Source: Chrysomallon squamiferum
Lineage: Eukaryota; Mollusca; Gastropoda; Neomphalida; Peltospiridae
Assembly: GCA_012295275.1 (NCBI GenBank)
Contig: CM022679.1
Span: 20,800,110 to 20,864,109 of the forward strand
Direction: 5' to 3'
DNA: 64,000 nucleotides
The first letter of the stretch is position 1. The number at the start of each line of letters is the position of its first letter. This document shows, in pieces, positions 1-11,159 of the stretch. The notes under the pieces are model-generated. The model was not told the DNA's origin and ran no database searches. It saw nothing but the letters and a program-made list of their open reading frames with translations. A program made the translations under genes and the position numbers.

Positions 1-1621
1 TTGGTCATGGACAAATTATCTTGAGTGCATCGATAGACAAACTTCAGGTGGGCAAATCTTCTGTGGATGAATCAATATATGGAAATTTTATTTTGTTTTA
101 TTTTATTTATTTATTTGTACTTTTCATATAATCTGGAAATGATTCATTTTGACAGCTGGTTAAGAAGGAAGGTCCTGATGATTTAGAAAAACTACAAGAA
201 CAGAAGAGAGCTCTGGAAATTTCTCTGGAACAAACCAAGTGTCGACTGTCTGTTGAAGTTGCAGCTCGCAAGGAAGTAGAAGGAAAAATAAAATGTGTCC
301 TGGGTGAGGTGGAGGAGCTCAGACAGAACAGGGTATTAAGTTTTGTATCTACTCCAGTGTCATCAGTTTTAGCCGTTCTCATAGTGATACTCCAGCTTGG
401 TAATAAACCAAAGGGAATTTCCAAGGAGGCAATATAAATAATTAACTATATTTCCCTCTAATGACACTGGTAAATTAATATTCTTTATAGTTTAATGGAC
501 TGTCTGGAAATGAATAAAGGTTGCTAGTGATGATATGGAACAAAAACAATAGCAAACTGAAAAGGTTTGGAAACAAGTGATATAAATAAAGAATCGGAAA
601 TATTTTTAAACTGTTAAGGAAAATGATGAATCTTTTTACAGCTAAACGGAATGATCCAGTTTAGATTCTTGTTACAGCTAAACTGACATATATTTACTAT
701 TTACTATTTTCCTATTTACTATTTCAAAAAGAATACTATGTAATTTCCTGTCTTTGGTAGGTACAAATAAGAAAAAGTCTTGCAGTTAACTGGTTAAAAA
801 AATTAAAAAAAAGGCTCAGTGTTCAGCCATTGGGTTAAGTCTGCAAAATAATCAAATAATAATAATAACACATGTACCAGTTATAAATATGCATGTTACC
901 AATATCCACATAAGGTCGACTTGAAACCTTTTTTTGTTTTCTTTGCTTGTTGTTGTTTTTATTTGTTAAGATTTTTTTTTGTTTTTTCACCACTTACATT
1001 TTTAAAATATTATTTGGGGTCAAGTATTTCTCAGAGGACAGAGGAAACTCACTTCATGAGCAAAGGACTTTTTCTTATATGCACCATTTCACAGACTGGA
1101 TAGTACATACCGCAGTGTTTGTTACTCCAGGTGTGGAGCACTGACTTGAACAAGAAATAGCTCAGTGGGTCCATCAACACACTACATATTATAATAAATA
1201 TACGTGTTTAAAATGAAAATCAGCACAATAAATTTAATATTCTGATAATTATTGTATTCTATTACCAGGTGAAAAGTGATGATTTGATACTGGAATTGCA
1301 GACACAGCTGAAGAGATCTGGGAATGAGTTGGTTCAGCAACCACAAACCTCTGTAGCAGAGACTGGTTTCAAGTCACAGCACCATGGTGAGGTTTCCTTG
1401 CCTCAGCGACACACAGACACGATTCTGAAATCCAAACAAGAGAGGATTAACATGCTGCAGGTATTATTTGTCAGTCTGCTCTGAAATAAGAGAGAATTTC
1501 TTAGCCGTTGTCAACATATTTAGTGTTTATTTATGGTGCTGTTTACAAACAGTTAAATACACTAGTTGTAATGTTTTCAGTTTTCTCCTTTTACATCATT
1601 GTTGGGTTTTTTTTTTAAATG

Positions 1622-1655
<34 letters not shown>

Positions 1656-3305
1656 TAATAATAATAGGATTGATATGTAATAACTTTTCATGCAAAATAT
1701 GAAAAAGCTTGTTGTTTCTTTCTTTCTTTCTTTCTTTTTTATTATTTAATTTTGTTTTACTTATTTGTTTACTTACAGTTTTATATAAATATATATATAT
1801 ATATGCTTATTTATTTTATTTATTTTTATTTCAATTTATTTTTAATTAATTTCTTTATTCTTATTCTATATTTCATTTCTAATTATTTATTGTTCATTAT
1901 ATTTTTTTATTCTTATTCTATATTTCATTTCTAATTATTTATTGTTCATTATATTTTTTTATTTGATATTTATTTATTTATTTATTTTATTTATTTTTTT
2001 ATCATTGTTAAACATTTTTAAATAATTTACTTTCAGACTGAAATATGTAAATTACAACAAGCCCTCTCCACTAGAAAGGATCTGGCTGACATAAAGTTTG
2101 AGAAGAAAAGTTTGGAACTTGAACAAAAACTGTAATGTAGTCCCTTTCTTATAATTAATGTGTAATTTTGTTAAATTTAACAACATTTATGATGGAAAAG
2201 ACTACCAGATGAAACTGACATTTTTTGAAATTTTAATTAAACTGTATATGTTTTAGTTGGGTTTTTTTCAAATTTTCTTTATACCTTTTACAAATTATAA
2301 TACTGTTTTAAAACACATATTTGTAACAATTCACTTTGTAGCCTGAATTAAAAGAACATAAAATTACTCTTTACACAAAGAAATACTGAAATTTTAAATT
2401 CAGCCATGTTTATTATCAGTGATAAGGATCAGCAGAAAATAGAACATATAAAGATGGAACTGGCTTTGAGGAACAAAGAAAATGCCAAGGTTTTTATTTT
2501 GTTTTTTTTGTCATTTTGTTTTTCTTCTCACATTTTGCCATTTATTTTCCTATAATTTAATTCTAGCCATAAAGCAAAGTATTTCCTGTTTTACTTTGGT
2601 TTATCAATTTAATTATTCCATCAGTGGATATTCTGTGTTAGTGTTTCTCTGTGTGTTTTGTTTCATTTTTTTTTTTTTATCAGAGGCTGGAATTCTAAGT
2701 TAAATAGAATTATTTCAACATTAAACTGAATTTCGGGACTGGATCCAAAATTTTTAGAAAGGGAGAACTACATTGTTGTGGATATATGTTTTAAGAAGAA
2801 ACACTTTTACTAAGAAAAAAAGGAAGAAAAAAACATTTCAACGATAAAATAAATGAATAAAAATAACAATAGGGGAGAATAGAGAAAACCAAGAACAACT
2901 CATGTGAACACCCCCCCCCAGCAGCACTGTTTACACATTAAAATTAATTAATTTTATCTTGGTTAATTAGATTACTTTTCACTGATATTGAATATTGAAA
3001 TTTCAGCTGAAAGAAGAATTGGATAAGCTGAAACAACTTCAAGTGCCAGGTAGATCAAAAGAGCCCCATCAAACTTCACCAAGTTCTTCTGGTGAAATCA
3101 ATTGTAAACCTAACAAAAGGTACACAGCCTATTTAAATATAAAGTCTTAATACATTTTGTAGCTTTTCAAATGAGTATTTGTTTACTGTGGCCCTTTTTG
3201 ACTGGTAAAAAATTACAAAAACAAAGTAACACAGTAACAAACTCCAGACACTGGTAATACTCTTTTCATTGTAATTTTCAAACCTTTGCAATGATATATT
3301 TAAAA

Positions 3306-3356
<51 letters not shown>

Positions 3357-5323
3357 CACATCTCATCAAATAGTTCTAAAGAAGTTCATTTAACCTGTCT
3401 TGCTATTTATTTTATAGTAAAAGTTTGAATGATTTGCCTTATTCTTATTTAACAGTCTTAGTAACCATTCTGTCTCAGTCAGAGATGTGGATAAAACAGT
3501 GACAGAAAAAATAAAAATAAACATCGTCTTCTTTTGACATCTTTACCATAGATTCTGTGTTAATTTCAGGCCGGAGACATACAAACAGATCATTGAACTG
3601 AGGTCAGAGGTCATGACAGAAAGGGCCATGCACAATGTCACCAAAAATGCACTAAATGATGTCGAAGACGAAATGTCTAACCTTCGAGCAAAGATGAAAA
3701 TTTTGCGACCACCTATCACTGGAAGCAGCAAACTGTTAACTACTACACCTTTACAGAGATCCAGGTGAGTAACCATCACCTTGGCTTTTCATCTAAATAT
3801 ATTTTAACACTAATAGAAGAAGGGAAGAAGAAATACTGTTGAACAATACACATGAATGTTTTTTTTTATAAAAATATAGATAGATGGATAGACAGACAGA
3901 TAGAGAGACAGACAGATAGATAGATAGATAGATAGATAGACAGATATGCAGATATGATGTGTAGATAAATGTCTGTATCTTCAGACAAAAAAATACGACT
4001 TTAAGTATAACATATATCACCTTCGCAGGAAAAAGATGATTTCTTAAGATCGTAATCAGTATTCCCCATGTGTGTATGTGTGTGTGTGTCAGTGTATATG
4101 GGTGCGTGTGCACCTATGTGTGCATGTGTATGTGTGTGCATGTAAAATATGGTTAAGAATAACACAGATAACAAATAAGATTCTAACTGCTGTGTGCAGG
4201 GCAAATATTTTCAGTTAGAACCAAGAACTGTTTTATAAGCTTCTTCCCAGAGATGGGAAATGCATGTATTTAGCATCACTTTTGCAAAATGCTTCATATT
4301 GCACTGGATACAAAGGTCAAAAGGCTGGTTGAGGATGGCTGATCATTCAATAAATTATGTTTTATGTCATTGATGAATCTCAGTAGCCAATTTTTAACAT
4401 AATGATAATTGATTTTTTTGTTTGAAATAAAAATTGAGAGTAAATTTATGTACATACATAAATTATAAGTAAGGGGTCTTCTGAATACTCATTCATACAT
4501 ATTAATGAGAAGAAACATCTTTAGGAAGACCAATACTGATTTCGAGTAAATATCGGATTACTTCAGAAAAATTATTTTACAACTATATTGAAAGAAAATG
4601 ATATATTTGTCTTTTTTTCTGTTTGCAACATTATGTTACAAGTAGATATTAATACGTAGATATATACAAACATAAGTAGATCCTGCTTACATAGATTCAT
4701 TCTGTTGATGCTGTGGCATATTGTTATGTCTTTGACACATTTCTGTAAGGTAGTGCCACTTTAAACTAGTGTGAGAACCAAACATAAGTTAACAAAGGCC
4801 TCTGAAACAGAAAATAACACCTAAATATTAAAACATAAATTATTTACTTCCATAGTAAAACATAGAGATACATTTGGTTGTTATTGTTGTTTCTGTGTGT
4901 ATTTTCCAGTGTTAATGAGATATGTTGTTTGTGATGCTGTTTTTTCAGTATTGATGAATGCAGTTTTGTTGTTCTTGTTGTTCCTGTGTATTGTTGATGC
5001 TATTATTATAATTTTTTTTTTTTTTTTCAGTTCTAATGACAAACTTGTCTTTTTTCAGTAATCCCAAATTACGAACTGAAAAGATCAATGAACTGATTGC
5101 GATCTCACAAGCGCGAGCCAAACAATTTCTGCCTTATGATCTCACTAACAAAACGTTTAACAACAACAGTCATGTTAACCAAAAGTTCATTACCAGCTTA
5201 AAGCTAGAAGGGTTAGCAAAAAATGACATTTCACAGATTGATGACTGCTCACTTCGTCACAGTGGCCCCATATATTTAGCCACACGGAAAACGAGATCGG
5301 AATACTTTTGGCAATTTTCTTAG
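1..5323 (+). CDS. Coiled-coil protein, C-terminal part (not recognised)
   Basis: Exons inferred by splice sites and phase: <1-47, 156-332, 1269-1460, 2037-2131, 2420-2489, 3007-3119, 3570-3764 and 5059-5323 (stop TAG at 5321-5323). From 156 to the stop the exons sum to 1,107 bases, exactly 369 codons, which supports the model. The first exon is cut by the window edge. The protein is rich in E, K, L and Q with heptad-like spacing over the first five exons, as in a long coiled coil. A Ser/Gln-rich break lies near 1,330-1,400, another helical stretch in 3570-3764, and a polar non-coiled tail in the last exon. I see no catalytic motif. It could be a centrosomal, kinetochore or kinesin-tail protein, but nothing here is diagnostic, so I give no name. 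The last intron and last exon lie at the left border of the duplicated PARP region. Confidence 0.72.
1624..1673. repeat. (ATA)n microsatellite in an intron
   Basis: Run of about fourteen ATA/AAT units with one CAA interruption, inside the coiled-coil gene intron 1461-2036. The rest of that intron is TTTC and TTTA simple sequence. Confidence 0.9.
1856..1959. repeat. 52-bp tandem duplication in an intron
   Basis: Two adjacent copies starting at 1856 and 1908, identical or nearly so by eye. The unit is AT-rich (it contains TTCTATATTTCATTTC). No coding content is visible. Confidence 0.85.
3310..3354. repeat. (TG)n microsatellite
   Basis: About 22 TG units in the intron between exons 3007-3119 and 3570-3764. 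The other bases of this intron show nothing recognisable. Confidence 0.95.
3876..4140. repeat. GATA/GACA and degenerate (TG)n simple repeats
   Basis: Interleaved GATA, GACA and GAGA tetramers at 3876-3950 and a degenerate TG/TGTA tract at 4068-4140. Both are in the large intron 3765-5058 of the coiled-coil gene. Confidence 0.85.
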
Positions 5324-6755
5324 TAACAACATTCCCTAAAGATTATATGAAGAAGAAGGAATATATTTAAAAGTACAAATTTAATGTTATTTTTGGTCGT
5401 AAACAATAATAATAATAATAACTATTGTTATCTAAGTTATAAAAATTACTATTGTTTTTACATTTGATTATTAAAATGAATTTTAATTGAAAATTACTTT
5501 CTTGTATTATATATGTGTTTGTGTTTGTTTTTGATGCAGTTTAGTTTACAAGTGTTTGAATGCCCAACCAACAACTAAAAGCCAAGTCATGCAAGATTTA
5601 GCTCAGAGGTAAAATGTCTGCTATGGTATATCAGATCTCTAACTTTTAATGAACCCACCAAGCTTTTTCTTGTTCAAACCAATCCTGTACAACTGGGTGT
5701 GTTATGTACTATTGGCCTGACTGTGGGTTGGTTCATACAAAATCTTTGTTAATTAGAAAGTAGATTTCTGTTCTCCTCCTCCTTTGTACATTTCGTAATG
5801 TTTGGTCAACTCCAGGTAATTACTGACTTTAGTTTACATTGGCAAAACAAATGATTTACTTTATTTATTAAGTTAATAGACATGTGAAAAGTTATGCCAT
5901 AGCTCCCTAATGTACGAACACTGTAAAAACTCAAATGGCTCTAGTTAACTTGCTGTTGTGTGGAGTTTCTGGAATTATATAGCTCTGTTTTGATGGGTTT
6001 TGTACCTGTGTACAAACACATCTATACCTCAACAAAAAAACACACACACAAAGTAGAAGTGCTGGATATAAGTCTGCCCTTGATAAAGTGGATCCTCTTA
6101 GATATTAGTCTGTATGTTAAAAATGTTCTTCACCTTTTAATATCATGGAAATATAATTGGCCATACTCCCCACTCCCAAAGTGGACGACTCCAGGATAGC
6201 ACAGCAATGTGTAAACTTTTACAAATGGATAATTCACTGGATGATTCTTTTTATATTCTGCTTTTTAATACATAAATGCATTCAAATATTATTACTAATT
6301 ATGCAACTAAAATTTACAGTGAATTACTATTTCAATAAAACATTTATCAAAGATACTCTTTATTTAAAAATATATAAATAACTATTTATTATTAAAATGA
6401 CAAACAAAAATACAAATACCGTAATTTGCAAAAGATGCAAATACAAGAGCTAAAGAAAAAATCTTTAGTGTGGCAAAGATGTTACAGTGTGATGGATTAT
6501 TTGCATTCCTTAGTAAAACAACTGTTAACATGTTAATCCAAATTGTGAAACATATTATACATGAAAGAATTAGTCATAAAGTTTCAGATTGATTCAACAC
6601 AAGGTAATTCATCCATCGGTCACTTGAGCATTACAAAAATTGTTATCTGTGACTGACTGTATTAAGCTGTGCCAGGTAATGTTGGTAAGGATATGGAATC
6701 TTTGATCTATTGACTGAAAAACTGAAGTATCATAAAACTGACTCACTAAAATGTT

Positions 6756-6793
<38 letters not shown>

Positions 6794-7520
6794 TAAACTA
6801 ATTAGTGTTAGCTAATGTGCTAGCAAGATAAGATCACAGTTGAACTCTGGCCAATGATAGGACAATTTCTTAGATAACTGTTATAACAGACAAAAGTAAT
6901 GTTCATAGCATGACTTTGGAATTTATAAATATATCTAAAGACTAGATTTCACCGATGAATAGGAATGAACTTAAAAATGGGAAATTAGTATTAAGTAATA
7001 TTAGATTTGTTTTTCTTTTGGTTCAAGTATTAACGCAATTGCTTACTGATAATGAGAATATGAGTTTAGCATTATAATATATTTGTGTATTTATAAAATC
7101 ATTTTGTATGTGGGATATTCACAGAAATCTCTTTAATTACTATATTCATACATTTACATTACTTTGATATATGTTCTTTGACTTCTATTTGATTCGATGT
7201 TTATTTTTATTCTCCTTCATATATAAATACATTTTAAAAATTATATATAGATATAATTTATTAATTATGATTTTAGCTACGGCTGAGTAATTTCATACAG
7301 TTATCGTGGGTTTTTATTTTTTAAGGAAGATACAAATATCAAAGGACTTCGATCGAACTATTTCTTTTAATAAAGCCTGAAGCAATAGACTGAAATTAGA
7401 AGAATTTCCCTTACGTTTCAAATTACTAACATAAATTTTTTATTTTTATCATTTTACTGGTTTTTCCATTGACATTTTAATTTATTTATTTATTACTATT
7501 ATGATTTTATTATGTCGCTT
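4720..7520. repeat. Upstream flank of PARP locus 1 (segmental repeat unit 1)
   Basis: From about 4,720 the sequence resembles about 18,005 and 28,565: each has a block near ATTGTTATGT followed by a conserved stretch containing AAACATAAATTATTTA. The flank continues past the last coiled-coil exon. Shared blocks recur at 5,985-6,400 (with 19,030-19,380 and 29,490-29,830) and at 6,540-6,700 (with 19,540-19,690 and 29,980-30,130). A (GA)n tract lies at 6760-6790. Small ORFs inside these blocks are not conserved as proteins between copies, so I treat the region as non-coding duplicated DNA. Confidence 0.7.
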
Positions 7521-7547
7521 CTAACAGGAAACGTGTTTTTGCCATCG

Positions 7548-7608
7548 CCGGAAGTTGAGAACGATTTGAACAGGGTTTAGGGGTAAACCACACATTAGAT
7601 AAACCACA
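7548..7608 (+). promoter_or_regulatory. Candidate promoter sites of PARP locus 1: ETS-like and paired RUNX-like
   Basis: CCGGAAGT at 7548-7555 matches the ETS/GABP core. AAACCACA occurs at 7585-7592 and 7601-7608, matching the RUNX core. The block lies about 260-320 bases before the ATG and is recognisable upstream of all three paralogs, while surrounding DNA is more diverged. No TATA box is convincing in such AT-rich sequence. Motif calls are by eye. Confidence 0.45.
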
Positions 7609-7865
7609 CATTTGTAAAGGCGTATGCACAGAGATTACATTTACTAATAAAAGTTTTGTACTTTTTATTTTTTAATATTAGTAACAGTTGTTGATAACAG
7701 AAAATTACAAACTGAAGATTCCGAACATCACCTCATACGAAAACTGTGACAGATGATTTAATTCTCAGAATTTGATCTACTTTCGATTTCAATAAAGTGT
7801 TTCCGATATATGATTCGATATAAAATCATGGAAAACTAGAATTGGAATACTATTGAGATATCATA

Positions 7866-8340
7866 ATGTCGACGGAAAGCGAACAAATAGAAGAACCGAC
7901 AATCTGTATTCCTCATCTGAGAGGCAAATGCAAATTTGGATCTTCCTGTCGTTCTGAGCACAAGGCAGGAATTTACCAGTGGCAATGGTTGGAAGATGAT
8001 GATTCGGAATGGACTGATTTTAATCAAGCTGACAACATTAGAATAGAGAAAATCTTTAGTCAACCGGATAAATCTTGGTGCACTGTAAAAATTGGGTATA
8101 ATATTTAATTTAATTTTATACATATATACAGCACTTAAATGATTAACCAAAAAAGAAAAAATCCTTGTATGCATGAGGTTGTTTTTATTCAAACGTCATT
8201 AAAAATGATTTTTGGAAATTGTTCTTACAAGCTGTTAGTATTAATGAAAGCTTAGTATTTTTCATTTTTTAAAAGCAAATGAGAAACCGAAACAATTATT
8301 ATTGTTATTGTTATGTTACTTTATTTTATTTATTTATTTA

Positions 8341-8380
<40 letters not shown>

Positions 8381-8382
8381 GC

Positions 8383-8428
<46 letters not shown>

Positions 8429-9779
8429 TTTGTTCTTGTTTATTCAGGAACATTTAGCTAACAGTTTACTATGTGTGATGTAAGATTTCCTCAGTCAGTT
8501 GTTTTGTAGCTGTATTATTTTATTTCTGTACTTATTATTAGCAAAGACAGGTTTTCCATTAAAAATAAAATAATTACTTCTGACTATAAAAAACCAGCAT
8601 ATTCTAACCATTTATTCAGAGCAACAAAGGTACATTTAAAATAAAATATTTATTCAAATGTACTTTTTCAGTGGCATTGTAACAAAAATTTATTTTGAAT
8701 CAATGACTGCCAGTGGAGGAGATGAAATTCGTATTCGAAGATTGACAACAATTTCTTCTGCAATAGCACCTCCTTCCATTCAAAGATGGACAACAGTCTG
8801 GCATTGGTACTGGCAGGATGAGAATGGAGAGTGGAAATATTATGGTGATCCAGTAAGTAGATTAAAAAATATTAGTTATATTAAGTCATCCTTCAGTGAC
8901 ATAATTAATTTAAGATAGACATTGTATGAAGGAAGTATAATTATGTTTCTACTCTTTATTTACTCACCAGTTCTCACTGAAAATATTTATCCTGTTGTTA
9001 CTGAATAGTCACTAATTAAAGAAGTTAATACAAGTATTTTGTTAGCAGAATCAAATCAGAACACACATTATTATTTAATGTACATAAAGATTTTTTTTTT
9101 TTTACTTTATACTTAAAGGATATAAAGGGTTTGAAAGCAGATCTTGATAGTGACAAGATTGAGAGAGAATATCAAAAGAATCCAGATTCTCAGTTTGATT
9201 TTAAAAAGGGACGCTTCACATATGCTCTGTCATTCACTGAAATGAAACAAATAAACTGTAAAACAAACAAAAAACGCAATATTCGGCGCAGAACAACTTA
9301 CTTCCATCCACAAAATACTGAGAGAAGGTACATTTAAAATAGCAAATATAAACACTTAAGTCTAGAAATTCTTACCAAGTATTTCAATCATTGTTACTGA
9401 TAAACTCACATTTGTAAAGTGATACAAAAAATCTTAACCACTGATTATAAAATGATTATACTAATACTGTTGCAAAATTCTAAAGCTGTTTATTTCATAA
9501 GGGTTTTCAGGTGTTATTTTCATTTCATATTTTACCAATAAACAAACTCTTTAGAAATCAAGTTATTGTAGATCTCAAGGAACTATTGTTTCTAAACATG
9601 TAACAAATTAGTCAAATCTGCTTCAATGTAAATTTAATTGTTTTGTATCTTTAATATTCTGATTGTGATTTACTTTCAGAACTGTGGATGATGTTGATGA
9701 TGGTCAGTTGAAGTGTGCTGTACCAAAAGAATGGAAAGTAAGTAAAAAAGATGTGATTGAACATTATCAAGTGAAACAG
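7866..9779 (+). other. Locus 1, module 1 (exons A-B-C-D)
   Basis: Exon A 7866-8095 holds the start codon, a CCCH finger (C-x7-C-x5-C-x3-H) and the first half of WWE1. B 8672-8852 holds the end of WWE1 and the aromatic start of WWE2 (WHWYWQDENGEW). C 9119-9327 ends WWE2, with MKQIN and a basic RRR tail. D 9680-9779 is a linker. The junction phases are A|B 2, B|C 0, C|D 2, and D ends in phase 0. The introns are AT-rich; intron 1 contains an (ATT)n tract at 8347-8428. Confidence 0.8.
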
Positions 9780-11110
9780 GTGTGTGAAATAGTTACTTCA
9801 GTACAGTTAATTATGGGCTTCATTTTCATTTAATATCCATCATGAAATGAATCCTTTTTAAAATAGAACCAGCCATGAGTATAAAGTTATTTTTATATTT
9901 CTATTTTAAAGGTGAATTATCCAACAGTATAAGGTTATTCTGATATCAATTTAAACCTCTGTTTTAATACTGAACCAGTCAATGGTATAACATTAATCTA
10001 AATTAAGATTATACTTTAGTCTTAATACTGAACTGGATAAATATATAGTTATTCTTATATTTCTGTTTTAATATAAAGTTATTCTGAACTGATGATAGAT
10101 TTCTTTTCAATAATGAACCAGCAAACAATATAACAGAAAGATAAACTTGAATAAAAATGATATATGGGTAGAAATCACAATATAACAGGTTTTTTTTTCT
10201 AGAAACCTATATGATTTCAGATTTCATGCTTTAATAATTCATCATATTATTCTTCTTTTTATCCCCTTCAGTTGAATTCTGAAACCTTTAAGCATTACAC
10301 TATGGTACCTGCCTGATTCAAAAGCTCTATCATTCATGATGAAATAACACAAAATCATAATTCTTTGTAGGATCAGCCAGAACATTACAGATCAGGTGAA
10401 AGATGTTATTCAAGATATCAGTATGCAATGAAATATCCGGATGAAAGTGAAATTGATTTTCAACCTGAAATAAGAACCACCACAACACCTACTAAATCAG
10501 GTGCTATGAGTGAGCCTGGCAGAAAACCAAGAAAGAAAAAAACTAGTGGAAAACAGCTGTCAACAATCTGCATTAATAACCTCAGAGGCAAATGCAAATT
10601 TGGATCTTCCTGTTATTCTGAGCACAAGTCAGGAATTTACCAGTGGCAGTGGAAGGCAGACACTGATCTGGAATGGACTGATTTTAATGACGACAACAAC
10701 ATTGCAATAGAGAAAATCTTTAGTCAACCAGATAATTCTGTGTGCTCTGTAAAAATAGGGTACATTATTTGATTTACTTCTATAAATATATACAGCAATT
10801 AAGTGAAGAGGCTTGTAAGCCAAGGCTTCTTTTTATATTGTTTATTTATTTATTTATTTATTTATTTATTTTGTTGTTGTTGTTGTTGTTTGCTTTTTAA
10901 ATACAAGATCATTAAACATGATTCATGGAAACTGTTCTTACAAGCTGTTCAACAAAATATTTATAGGTATATTTATTAATGAAAGTCTCATACTTGTCAT
11001 TTTTTAAAAACACCCTTTTGAAATTTAAAAATATATATTTTGTTTGATTAATAAGTACACATCAGAAGCAAATAAGAAACCTAGAAAATTATTATTATTT
11101 TCATGTATTA

Positions 11111-11159
<49 letters not shown>

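Noticed and set aside
3133-4204. Minus-strand HTHTHT and MHTHPY ORFs
   Set aside because: Products of (TG)n and GATA repeats.
5960-6381. Short ORFs with a partner at 18939-19172 (both contain SLYVK and NWPYS)
   Set aside because: The likeness comes from the segmental duplication itself. Frames and ends differ between copies, and the third copy near 29,490 has different ends, so I do not call a gene.
7836-8192. Minus-strand 118-codon ORF
   Set aside because: Antisense shadow of exon A; similar shadows appear at 10629-10823 and 21568-21813 because the exon is repeated.
8279-8461. Poly-isoleucine ORF
   Set aside because: Translation of the (ATT)n microsatellite in intron 1 of locus 1.
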